From the NCBI GenBank assembly GCA_030040475.1, contig JASHTQ010000136.1, positions 1 to 6,360 of the forward strand: DNA of 6,360 nt. The letters run 5' to 3'. Of the stretch, positions 1 to 5,329 are shown piece after piece (the first letter of the stretch is position 1; each line of letters starts with the position of its first letter). The notes below the pieces were generated by a model. The model searched no databases. It was not told the origin of the DNA and saw only the letters and a list, made by a program, of their open reading frames with translations. The position numbers were made by a program, and so were the translations under genes. This DNA is from Streptosporangiaceae bacterium (GTDB lineage Bacteria > Actinomycetota > Actinomycetes > Streptosporangiales > Streptosporangiaceae).

Positions 1-460
1 GCAAGACGGCGGGCCCGGTGACCCGGTGGTGCGCGGTCAGCGAGAGCGCGCAGCGGGAGTGGCCGTCGAGCCGGGTCAGGATCTCGGCGCCGGTGCCGCC
101 GGCGAGCGGGTAGCGGGTGAAGCCGGACTGCCGGCACTCGTCCGGCATATCCGCCTCGAACCGGATGCAGGACGACTTCGGCCGCGTGGACGGGTCCGGG
201 GTGACCAGTCCGGCCCGGGCCAGGTAGCGGCTGACCGTCGCCGGGGAGACCTTGACCTGGCGGCGGTGCTCCGGGTGCCAGGCGATGGTCTGCGGCCCGG
301 CGTCCAGGCCCTGGCCGGCCAGGTCCTTACGCAGCCGCACGATCAGGCCGGCCGCGTCGTCGCTGATCGCCGCCGGGGAGGTCTCCGGCCGCCGGGACCG
401 CGGCTCGAACGCCGCCTCGCCCTCGGCCTCGTAGCGGGCCAGCAGCGTGCAGATCCACAT
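1..460 (-). pseudogene. IS481-type transposase, N-terminal fragment, partial and decayed
   Basis: The minus strand is open from an ATG at 460 to the window edge (about 153 codons). The translation contains ARYEAEGEAAFEPRSRRP, LIVRLRKDLAGQGLDAGPQT, VSPATVSRYLARAGLVTPDP and ILTRLDGHSR, which I recognise as the N-terminal half of an IS481-type DDE transposase: the end of the HTH region, then the start of the integrase core. The first 40 or so family residues are absent, because similarity stops near 457 at a junction with the promoter region of the TetR gene. In family members as I recall them, the first catalytic Asp lies in a WQSDFTHY-like motif; here it reads RQSGFTRY, with Gly at residue 113 (bases 122-124). 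The other two catalytic residues would lie left of the window. With the 5' end truncated and the Asp lost, it is almost certainly inactive. There is no stop or frameshift within the visible part. The family assignment is solid; the consensus used for the comparison is from memory. Confidence 0.8.
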
Positions 461-481
461 CAGCCAGCACGTGCCCGTCAA

Positions 482-495
482 TAACCGGATAGTTA
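482..495. promoter_or_regulatory. Operator-like inverted repeat upstream of the TetR gene
   Basis: The sequence taaccggatagtta is an inverted repeat of TAAC and GTTA with a 6-base centre. It lies just upstream of the -10 box at 501-506 and 18 bases before the likely start codon. TetR-family proteins usually repress their own promoters by binding such short palindromes, so this is the natural candidate operator. The match is short and imperfect in the centre, and binding is inferred only from position. Confidence 0.4.
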
Positions 496-500
496 CCTTC

Positions 501-506
501 TACGAT
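501..506 (+). promoter_or_regulatory. -10 box of a probable leaderless promoter for the TetR gene
   Basis: TACGAT fits the TAnnnT pattern of an actinobacterial -10 hexamer. It ends 6 bases before the GTG at 513, so transcription would begin at or next to the start codon and the mRNA would be leaderless, which is common in actinobacteria. No Shine-Dalgarno sequence lies upstream of the GTG, which fits. No good -35 hexamer is visible at the right distance. Confidence 0.45.
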
Positions 507-512
507 TCAGGT

Positions 513-1100
513 GTGCCACCGGATGCAACGGAGACCAAGCGCAGGCTGCTCGATGCCGCCCTGGCGGAGTTCGCCGCGCTCGGGCTCGCCGGGGCCCGTG
601 TCGACCGGATCGCCGATGCCGCCCGCGCTAACAAGCGCCTGATCTACCTGCACTTCGGCAACAAGGCCGAGCTGTTCGACCTGGTCGTCGCCCGCGCGCT
701 GGCCCAGCTGTCCGCGGACGTGCCCTTCGACGGCGACGACCTGCCGCGTTACGCGGGAGCCCTGTTCGACTACCTGCTCGACAACCCGCAGATCCTGCGC
801 CTGACCACGTGGGCCCAGCTCGAGCGGCCCGACGCCACAGCCGCCGAGACCGATGCCTACCGGCCCAAAGTCGAGGCCATCGCCGGCGCGCAGCGCGCCG
901 GGATGGTCATCGGCACGGCCGAGCCAGCCGACATACTGTCCATCGTTCTCGCTCTCGCCACCGCATGGGCCAACGCCTCGCCCGCACTGCGATCACTGGC
1001 CACCCACCCGGCGTGGAGCCAGGCACACATCCAGGCCCACCGCACGGCCATGATCGCCGCAGTGCGAGCAGCGGTGACGGCCAGCATCACCGGCTCGTGA
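513..1100 (+). CDS. TetR/AcrR-family transcriptional regulator
   Basis: This encodes a 195-residue one-component regulator of usual TetR length. Residues 7-55 form the N-terminal DNA-binding domain: TETKRRLLDAALAEFAALGL gives helix 1, ARVDRIADAARANKRLIYLHF the helix-turn-helix, followed by GNKAELFDLVVARAL, the classic F-x-NKxxLF boundary. The rest is a helical ligand-binding and dimerisation domain (YAGALFDYLLDNPQILRLTTW and onward) whose ligand cannot be read from sequence. The frame is open back to a GTG at 447, but that start would overlap the transposase remnant and add residues unlike the family. The GTG at 513 puts the TetR domain directly at the N-terminus and sits 6 bases after a -10 box. 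It stands alone on the plus strand. The nearest conventional target would be the decayed dehydrogenase on the opposite strand downstream, a pairing seen in other genomes but unproven here. Confidence 0.92.
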   Translation: MPPDATETKRRLLDAALAEFAALGLAGARVDRIADAARANKRLIYLHFGNKAELFDLVVARALAQLSADVPFDGDDLPRYAGALFDYLLDNPQILRLTTWAQLERPDATAAETDAYRPKVEAIAGAQRAGMVIGTAEPADILSIVLALATAWANASPALRSLATHPAWSQAHIQAHRTAMIAAVRAAVTASITGS

Positions 1101-1305
1101 GCAGCCCGCCAGCCGGCCACATGTTCCTGTCTCATCGAACTTGACGCAGCCGACGCCCCGTCGTACGAGATCTGTCTCACGTAGTCGACGCATTACGGAC
1201 ATGCGACCGTCTCGGCGATCTGCCGTCTGTCTCGATTCCCCGCCGACCGGTTCATCGCTAGCCCCGAGGCCGCTGAAGGCCGCAGGTCGTTCCACTGACC
1301 GGCGA
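1101..1305. other. Intergenic stretch with no supported gene
   Basis: Open frames here are shadows without recognisable protein features. The only structure I see is three copies of CTGTCTC (1128, 1172 and 1228), one inside a small palindrome, GAGA-TCTG-TCTC, at 1167-1178. No convincing terminator follows the TetR stop codon. Confidence 0.5.
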
Positions 1306-1557
1306 TCAGCCGCAGGAATCTGTGCGTCGGGGATCAGGTCGACCCGCGGCGCTCACGGCGGTCCAGCCCTGCAGGATCATGTCGGGGTTGACGGGGTCAT
1401 CGCGGGAGCGGATCGTCGGGTCGCAGAAGACCCAGTCGCCGGCTGAGAGCATGGTCGCGTCAGGACCCGTCGCACGGACCCGGCCGATTCCGCCGGGGCC
1501 CGGCGCGATTGGCAGCTCCAGCATGTAGTGGCGGGCGTCGCTCGTCATGCGATGCAT
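1306..1557 (-). pseudogene. Zinc-binding (MDR) alcohol dehydrogenase-like remnant
   Basis: An 83-codon frame contains LELPIAPGPGGIGRVRATGP, then DWVFCDPTIRSRDD and ILQGWTA. This is the GroES-like catalytic domain of zinc-dependent medium-chain alcohol dehydrogenases or quinone oxidoreductases, with the PGPGGIGRV and WVFCDPTVRSRDD motifs I associate with an actinobacterial subgroup. Similarity covers roughly residues 8-67 (bases 1357-1536) and then breaks; VSAAGRPDP and the rest look unrelated. Intact relatives exceed 300 residues, so about 50 N-terminal residues and the whole Rossmann NAD(P) domain are missing. A strong AAGGAGG lies at 1569-1575, 7 bases before an out-of-frame ATG (1561) and 11 before the in-frame ATG (1557). 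This looks like a gene whose ribosome site survived a deletion of the N-terminal coding part. It cannot be an active enzyme. Confidence 0.72.
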
Positions 1558-2437
1558 CCATCGGTGGGCCTCCTTTGCTTGGTGGAGACGGATGCTTTGC
1601 GCCTTCCAGCATCCGCCAGGAGCGGAGGCCCGCTCCTAATCGCATCACGCAAAGACGGGCCTTGACTCCGCGCCGGTCAGGGAATGGGAGACCACGCGGA
1701 GCCTCCAGGCAGTCCGCTATTCGCCGTCCTTGCGCCGGCGTCGCCGGTAAGTCGCGAGGCGCCGCGAGAATCTTGCCCAGCGGGGGCACCTTCGACATCC
1801 CGACTGCCGTCATGCTGACGTTGAGCCACGCCCAGAATAGGAGGAATGATGCGGTCAGCGTGGCCGCGCCGGCGGCCGTCTGGATGTTCGGCGAGCTGGT
1901 GAAAACCGCCGTGGCGGCAAGGGCCAGCAAAGTGATCACCGTGAAGACTATGAGGGGGTAGATGGCCGGGAACCGCAGGAACGGGACGAGAAGGGCTATG
2001 AAGAAGCAGCACCAGACGATGTAGAAGATCTCCTCGGTGGCTGGGACGGCGCTGACCGGGATTGCGTACCAGTTGTGGAAGAGGCCGAGCAGCAGCATCG
2101 CCAGGCTGAAGAAAAAGCCCGATACCGTACCGAACGTGGCCGCGAGCAGGGACTCGCCCAGCAGTAGCGACCACCATGCCGAGGTGAAGAGCGCGATGCC
2201 GCAGAACCCTGCCACGATGGGTACTACCCCGCCCAGCGCGGCGGCCGGGAATACGCCGACCAGGGCCATCCCGACAACGAGTGTGCCGAGCGCGAACGCC
2301 ATCAGGCCCAGTGCCAAGGGCTCCCCGCCGCTGACGAGAACCCGTGGCGGAGCGGCCGCTTCTACCGGGGCGGCGGGCGGTTCGGCTCCTTTGGTGGCCG
2401 CGAGTTCACGGTCGTATTCATTTCCCTGGACAGACAT
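1460..2437 (-). CDS. AceTr/SatP (GPR1/FUN34/YaaH) family transporter, with an aberrant C-terminal extension
   Basis: This is an inner-membrane protein of the acetate/succinate uptake family (proton-linked monocarboxylate channels; E. coli SatP is the reference). After a polar, Ala/Pro-rich N-terminus (1-38) come six hydrophobic segments at about 39-62, 67-86, 96-120, 132-155, 158-179 and 190-213. The TM1 entrance reads GGEPLALGLMAFALGT, in place of the family NPAPLGL, and TM3 ends GLFHNWYAIP, like the usual GL-HNWF of actinobacterial members. The family Asn in the TM1 motif is absent, so substrate specificity is uncertain. The ATG start is supported by GGAGG 6 bases upstream. Family proteins end near residue 220-230. 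Here about 95 more residues follow, polar and low in family likeness, and the last 35 read through the dehydrogenase remnant in another frame. The original stop has probably been lost. It is likely co-transcribed with the upstream DUF3040 gene. Confidence 0.82.
   Translation of the reverse strand: MSVQGNEYDRELAATKGAEPPAAPVEAAAPPRVLVSGGEPLALGLMAFALGTLVVGMALVGVFPAAALGGVVPIVAGFCGIALFTSAWWSLLLGESLLAATFGTVSGFFFSLAMLLLGLFHNWYAIPVSAVPATEEIFYIVWCCFFIALLVPFLRFPAIYPLIVFTVITLLALAATAVFTSSPNIQTAAGAATLTASFLLFWAWLNVSMTAVGMSKVPPLGKILAAPRDLPATPAQGRRIADCLEAPRGLPFPDRRGVKARLCVMRLGAGLRSWRMLEGAKHPSPPSKGGPPMDASHDERRPPLHAGAANRAGPRRNRPGPCDGS
1618..1637. repeat. Perfect hairpin inside the transporter's C-terminal extension
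   Basis: AGGAGCG and CGCTCCT form 7-bp perfect arms around a 6-base loop. A second inverted repeat, GGATGC/GCATCC, lies beside it at 1590-1614. Neither is followed by a T-run on the minus strand. Position suggests the former 3' end of the transporter transcript, before the dehydrogenase ribosome site at 1569-1575, but terminator function is not shown. Confidence 0.4.
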
Positions 2438-2443
2438 CTGTAA

Positions 2444-2448
2444 CCTCC
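2444..2448 (-). promoter_or_regulatory. Ribosome binding site of the AceTr-family transporter
   Basis: The minus strand reads GGAGG, then 6 bases, then the ATG at 2437. This is one of only two strong Shine-Dalgarno sequences noticed in the window, and it fixes the transporter start. Confidence 0.75.
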
Positions 2449-2458
2449 ATGAATAGAA

Positions 2459-2534
2459 GGTAGGACAGCCGTAAACATCCTGCCTACCGCGTTATCGCAG
2501 GCGGAAAGCGAACCGCCTACCGTCCCTCAGGCGG
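2459..2534 (-). repeat. Alternating inverted repeats in the DUF3040-transporter gap
   Basis: Read on the minus strand, starting 3 bases after the DUF3040 stop, the leader carries CCGCCT (2534-2529), AGGCGG (2518-2513) and CCGCCT (2504-2499). The middle arm can pair with either neighbour, so two mutually exclusive hairpins are possible; loops are 10 and 8 bases. Further on, GGTAGG (2488-2483) can pair with CCTACC (2464-2459). There is no T-tract, so a classical terminator is not supported. An attenuator-like or processing element ahead of the transporter ribosome site is possible. Confidence 0.4.
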
Positions 2535-2537
2535 CCA

Positions 2538-2930
2538 TCACGTCCCATTCCGGTATGGCTTTCTCCTGGTAGCCCGTATGCGGACCGCACGTTTCCGTAG
2601 TGAACCCTCCGTTTCTTGGGTTTTCCGATGAATGTAGGCAATGGCGCACGGACCGAGCTGCGCCAGCGGTATACCGACCCAGACCAGGGCGAGAGAATTC
2701 AGCATCAGCCCGGCTACCAACAATGCGATGCCCGCAAGCAGGGATGCGACGGCCCCGGCGGCCCACATTTGCCGTTTTCGTTCCGCGGCATGGTGAAGTT
2801 CAACGACCGAAGCCCAGCGCAGCGCGGGCAGCCTTCCGGTGTTGAGAGCGCGGTCCAAGCGCGGTTCAGTGGATGCCAGGCTGTGCTCGATCCCCCGCAG
2901 GATTCTGTGATCCCTCTCAGACAGGGTCAT
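2538..2930 (-). CDS. DUF3040 two-helix membrane protein
   Basis: This is a 130-residue small membrane protein. The N-terminus, MTLSERDHRILRGIEHSL, followed by a TEPRLDRAL stretch, is the characteristic opening of actinobacterial DUF3040 proteins, whose function is unknown. Two hydrophobic segments follow at about residues 55-76 (MWAAGAVASLLAGIALLVAG) and 80-102 (LALVWVGIPLAQLGPCAIAY). The C-terminus is strongly basic (RKRAVRIRATRRKPYR) and probably cytoplasmic. The frame can extend to a TTG at 2948, but the ATG at 2930 matches where family members start; neither has a good Shine-Dalgarno sequence. The gene precedes the AceTr-family transporter by 100 bases on the same strand, and the two may share a transcript starting near 2962. 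No partner or substrate can be inferred. Confidence 0.75.
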   Translation of the reverse strand: MTLSERDHRILRGIEHSLASTEPRLDRALNTGRLPALRWASVVELHHAAERKRQMWAAGAVASLLAGIALLVAGLMLNSLALVWVGIPLAQLGPCAIAYIHRKTQETEGSLRKRAVRIRATRRKPYRNGT

Positions 2931-2968
2931 TGCCAGGTCCGGCGTCAAATTGCCGACTGGTGGCGGGA

Positions 2969-2974
2969 ATTATG
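2969..2974 (-). promoter_or_regulatory. Possible -10 box for the DUF3040-transporter unit
   Basis: The minus strand reads CATAAT, one base off the TATAAT consensus, in an otherwise GC-rich setting about 40 bases upstream of the DUF3040 ATG. No recognisable -35 box lies 16-18 bases further upstream; that area instead holds the palindrome TGCAGCTGCA (2991-3000). Confidence 0.35.
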
Positions 2975-3342
2975 ATGAATGCCGCACGCTTGCAGCTGCA
3001 GGATGGCTGAGAAACGATGACGAGCATCTCCGGAACACCCTCTCCCTGATCGCCACGCGATTAGGGACCGTTAGCGGGTAGCTCCGCGATTTAAAGGTGA
3101 GTCCCATCACCTCTGCTCACCAGACTACAGTGCCGCCGGGAACCATCGAATCTTAAGATGAGACTCGATCGCGCAGGACACTGGCGGCAGCGGCGTGATC
3201 TCGCAGAGGTAGATATCACGCGTACAGAGGAGGGTAGCCAGACCTGGCTGACCACGCAGCTGCCGGTCGGCGGGGACGCTTCCAGCTGATCTATACGACC
3301 CGAAGATCAAGAGCCACGGTGTCGTCGCCGTCGTCAGCGAAT
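2975..3342. other. Intergenic stretch with palindromes, no gene supported
   Basis: No open frame here has recognisable protein features; the 61-codon minus frame at 3125-3310 has no ribosome site or family likeness. Palindromes visible are TGCAGCTGCA at 2991-3000, AGGTGA/TCACCT at 3095-3112 (6-base spacer), and GCGTGAT/ATCACGC at 3193-3221 (15-base spacer). The right end abuts the insertion sequence. Confidence 0.5.
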
Positions 3343-3366
3343 CCTGTAGGTGCCGGAAACCCTGTC
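3343..3366 (+). repeat. Left terminal inverted repeat of the insertion sequence
   Basis: It begins CCTGTAGGTGCCG and ends CCCTGTC, and matches the reverse complement of 4539-4562 at 20 of 24 positions. About 95 bases separate it from the transposase start codon. Confidence 0.75.
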
Positions 3367-3461
3367 GCTGCTGTTGACGTGGTGTTTTCTCCCGGGCGAG
3401 GACGGGACAAGTTCGGGGTCTGGCTGCGCGGTGGCCGTGGGGTGCGGCACCTTGTGTCCTT

Positions 3462-4535
3462 GTGTCGCTACGACTCGCCTACCTAGCGGTGCTGCGTGTG
3501 TTCGGCTGGGTTGCCCTTCTCGCGCGGTCTGACCGTGCCAAGGACGCGGAGATCCTGATCTTGCGTCATCAGGTCGCCGTGCTCCAGCGGCAGGTCAAGG
3601 CCCCGAGGCTGTCGTGGGCCGATCGCGCGGTGCTGGCCGCGCTCGCCCGGCTGCTGCCTGGCAGCCAGCTCCGCCAGCTGCGCCTGATCGTCTCCCCGCG
3701 GAGCGTGCTGCGCTGGCACTTGGACCTCGTCCGGCGGCGCTGGACCTTCCCGCGCCGCAGGCCGGGGCGGCCCCGGACTGCGCGGTCGGTGCGGTCGCTG
3801 GTGCTGGAGATGGCGAAGGATAACCCATCCTGGGGCTACCGGCGCATCCACGGCGAACTGGTCGGCCTGGGGCACAAGCTCGCGCCGTCGACGGTCTGGC
3901 GGATTCTCAAGGACGCTGGCATTGACCCTGCGCCGCAGCGGTCCGGGCAGTCCTGGCGGGCGTTCCTGGAAGCCCAGGCGAAGACGATCCTTGCGGCCGA
4001 CTTCTTCCACGTCGACACCGTGTTCCTCCGCCGCTTGTATGTCTTGTTCGTCGTCGAGCACGGTACCCGGCGGGTCCATCTGGCCGGGATCACCGCTCAC
4101 CCGACGGGGGAGTGGGTGACCCAGCAGGCCCGTAACCTGCTGATGAACCTGGAAGATCATGTGGACAGCTTCAAGTTCCTCATCCGGGACCGGGACGCCA
4201 AGTTCACCGCGGCGTTCGACGCCGTGTTCACGGCAGCCGGGATCCGGATCATCAGGACGCCGGTGCGGGCGCCTCGTGCGAACGCGATCGCGGAGCGGTG
4301 GATTTCCAGCGTCCGGCGCGAGTGCCTGGACCGGATGCTGATCTTCGGTCAGCGGCACCTGCGGCTGGTCCTGAGTGAGTACGTCGAGCACTATAACGTT
4401 CATCGCCCGCACCGGGCGCTCTGCCAAAGCCCGCCCGCCGGGCGTGATCATCCGCCCGCGACGGACCCGAATGTCCGGATCCTGCGGCGAGACCGGCTCG
4501 GCGGCCTGATCCACGAATATGCCCAGGTCGCATAA
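3462..4535 (+). CDS. IS3/IS481-like DDE transposase (integrase core protein)
   Basis: This 357-residue transposase catalyses cutting and joining of the surrounding element. It has an N-terminal helical region with EILILRHQVAVLQRQV (30-45), a basic linker RRRPGRPRT (98-106), and an IS3-type second HTH with NPSWGYRRIHGEL and STVWRILKDAGID (121-155). The integrase catalytic core has D180 (AADFF), D243 (IRDRDAKF) and E278 (NAIAERWISSVRRECLD). The D-to-E distance of 35 is the classical DD35E spacing, so all catalytic residues are present. The C-terminal EHYNVHRPHRAL is the usual integrase tail. The start used is GTG at 3462; no Shine-Dalgarno sequence precedes it. It is a single frame with no sign of programmed frameshifting. 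Proteins of this type are usually annotated only as integrase core domain proteins, so the exact IS family is left open between IS3-like and IS481-like. Confidence 0.9.
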   Translation: MSLRLAYLAVLRVFGWVALLARSDRAKDAEILILRHQVAVLQRQVKAPRLSWADRAVLAALARLLPGSQLRQLRLIVSPRSVLRWHLDLVRRRWTFPRRRPGRPRTARSVRSLVLEMAKDNPSWGYRRIHGELVGLGHKLAPSTVWRILKDAGIDPAPQRSGQSWRAFLEAQAKTILAADFFHVDTVFLRRLYVLFVVEHGTRRVHLAGITAHPTGEWVTQQARNLLMNLEDHVDSFKFLIRDRDAKFTAAFDAVFTAAGIRIIRTPVRAPRANAIAERWISSVRRECLDRMLIFGQRHLRLVLSEYVEHYNVHRPHRALCQSPPAGRDHPPATDPNVRILRRDRLGGLIHEYAQVA

Positions 4536-4538
4536 GGT

Positions 4539-4562
4539 GACAGGATATTCGGCACCCACAGG
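4539..4562 (-). repeat. Right terminal inverted repeat of the insertion sequence
   Basis: Its reverse complement begins CCTGTGGGTGCCG and ends TCCTGTC, pairing with the left end at 3343-3366. It starts only 4 bases after the last base of the transposase frame, so the right end is almost fully coding, as is typical of compact IS elements. Confidence 0.75.
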
Positions 4563-4688
4563 GATGGCAGGACATTTGGCGGTCACTCCGCGTCCCGTCG
4601 AATAAGCAATTTGTCGCACAATGATCAGACAGTCTGGAGGCAGAGCGTGCGGGTAGTATCTCAAAGCCGACGCCGTGCGTGGGTGCTT

Positions 4689-5108
4689 TTAGAGTGCCTG
4701 GGGAAGGAGCCTGAACGCGGAGACATGCCTTGGGCGGACGATGCTGAAGTGCTTGCGGTCTATTGTCGCGACCTCCGTGAGGTTCAAGCGCTCAGCGATC
4801 GCGATCACGGCCGCATCGACGATGCCGAGGGGAAGGCTCACGTATTGTTCGACGAGTTCCGCGATGCGCGAGATGTCGCCTTCCTCGACTTCAGCTACGT
4901 GGAAGCCATTGCCGCCGAATGACTTCAGAAAGGTGACCTCCGCGTGCGGCCCGACACGTGACTGGAGTAGGTAGCCGATCTCGCCCAAGACCGGCGACGG
5001 AACGAGGAGCGGCCCTTCGGCGGCGCGCATCAGAGAGAGGCACGCGGCGTGATAATTGTCCTTCACGTTGCCTGCAGCGAGCAGCACACCCGTATCGCAT
5101 AGCAGCAT
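4689..5108 (-). CDS. vapC: PIN-domain ribonuclease toxin (VapC-like)
   Basis: This 139-residue protein has PIN-fold toxin length. VapC toxins are Mg-dependent endoribonucleases that cut tRNA or rRNA and stop growth when the antitoxin is lost. The four acidic residues of the active site are all in place: D5 (MLLCDTGVLLAAGN), E43 (LGEIGYLL), D98 (LPLGIVDAAVIAIAERL) and D117 (VATIDRKHF); the C-terminus has the usual HFSIVRP pattern. The frame is open upstream to 5228, but the ATG at 5108 is right. It starts the PIN domain exactly and falls one base after the antitoxin stop codon (TGA C ATG), implying translational coupling. No separate ribosome site is seen. It forms a two-gene operon with the preceding antitoxin, transcribed from the promoter near 5317. 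The RNA target cannot be read from sequence. Nothing looks damaged, so it is probably functional. Confidence 0.9.
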   Translation of the reverse strand: MLLCDTGVLLAAGNVKDNYHAACLSLMRAAEGPLLVPSPVLGEIGYLLQSRVGPHAEVTFLKSFGGNGFHVAEVEEGDISRIAELVEQYVSLPLGIVDAAVIAIAERLNLTEVATIDRKHFSIVRPRHVSAFRLLPQAL

Positions 5109-5109
5109 G

Positions 5110-5310
5110 TCAGCGGCCGAGTTCGGCCCGCAGGATCTCCTCTGACCTCTCCGCGAGATCCGGATCAGACTCGAAGGACGCGAAGAACGGCAGATCCCGT
5201 GCGCTGTGAGAAGCATCAGCCCGGCCACGGATCAGCTCAAGAACCGGCCGGACCTCCTCTTCGGGAAGCTCGTCCACTAGGTGATGCAGTTCCTCGCGCA
5301 TCGCGCTCAT
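5110..5310 (-). CDS. Antitoxin of the PIN-toxin pair
   Basis: This is a 66-residue acidic protein encoded directly upstream of the PIN toxin. The N-terminal half (MREELHHLVDELPEEEVRPVL, then ELIRGRA) is helical and resembles small antitoxins that pair with PIN toxins in actinobacteria. The C-terminal half (FASFESDPDLAERSEEILRAELGR) is the kind of extended acidic tail that wraps the toxin's active site. I see no ribbon-helix-helix or AbrB signature, so the DNA-binding fold is unclear and I do not assign a vapB symbol. The ATG at 5310 is chosen because TATAAT ends 6 bases before it, giving a leaderless mRNA; a second ATG three codons in (5301) is possible. A perfect inverted repeat spans the start codon and the -10 box, which suggests repression by the toxin-antitoxin complex. 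Confidence 0.8.
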   Translation of the reverse strand: MSAMREELHHLVDELPEEEVRPVLELIRGRADASHSARDLPFFASFESDPDLAERSEEILRAELGR

Positions 5311-5329
5311 GCGACCATTATATGAGCGC
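5303..5329. promoter_or_regulatory. Perfect inverted repeat over the antitoxin promoter (putative operator)
   Basis: GCGCTCAT (5303-5310) and ATGAGCGC (5322-5329) are exact 8-bp inverted repeats separated by 11 bases. One arm contains the antitoxin ATG; the other overlaps the edge of the -10 box. A protein bound here would cover the -10 and the transcription start. Type II toxin-antitoxin operons are usually autorepressed through just such palindromes. Confidence 0.65.
5317..5322 (-). promoter_or_regulatory. Consensus -10 (TATAAT) of the toxin-antitoxin operon
   Basis: The minus strand reads TATAAT, a perfect -10 hexamer in GC-rich DNA, ending 6 bases before the antitoxin ATG at 5310. The start codon is thus at or next to +1, so the mRNA is probably leaderless. 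No consensus -35 is present at 16-18 bases upstream. Confidence 0.7.

Larger units (their letters stand above)
3343..4562 (+). mobile_element. Insertion sequence of about 1.22 kb with terminal inverted repeats
   Basis: The ends at 3343-3366 and 4539-4562 are inverted repeats matching at 20 of 24 positions, both starting CCTGT and ending CCTGTC when read inward. Between them lies one transposase gene with a complete DDE triad, so the element looks intact and possibly active. The outermost bases could extend by one on the right. Flanks are ...GCGAAT on the left and GATGG... on the right. They share only AT near the ends, so no convincing 3-4 bp target duplication is visible; it may be worn or absent. 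The insertion lies about 126 bases downstream of the PIN-toxin stop codon and disrupts no recognisable gene. Confidence 0.75.

Noticed and set aside
26..484. Plus-strand 152-codon frame across the transposase remnant
   Set aside because: It is the antisense shadow of the recognisable transposase reading on the minus strand.
447..512. Upstream extension of the TetR frame from a GTG at 447
   Set aside because: It would overlap the transposase remnant, adds residues unlike the family, and has no ribosome site; the GTG at 513 follows a -10 box and begins the TetR domain directly.
2527..2766. 79-codon minus frame overlapping the DUF3040 gene
   Set aside because: It is an out-of-frame shadow, rich in Arg and Gly, with no family likeness, inside a gene supported by its DUF3040 opening and two membrane helices.
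3401..4599. GACGGGAC/GTCCCGTC pair as insertion-sequence ends
   Set aside because: It matches for only 8 bases with no extension, whereas 3343-3366 and 4539-4562 match at 20 of 24 and enclose the transposase tightly.
3483..4664. Long minus-strand open frame (393 codons) opposite the transposase
   Set aside because: It is antisense to a clear DDE transposase and is the usual GC-rich shadow; its product is Pro/Arg-rich with no recognisable domain.
5109..5228. 40-residue N-terminal extension of the PIN toxin
   Set aside because: The PIN domain begins exactly at the ATG at 5108, and the extension would overlap the antitoxin gene.
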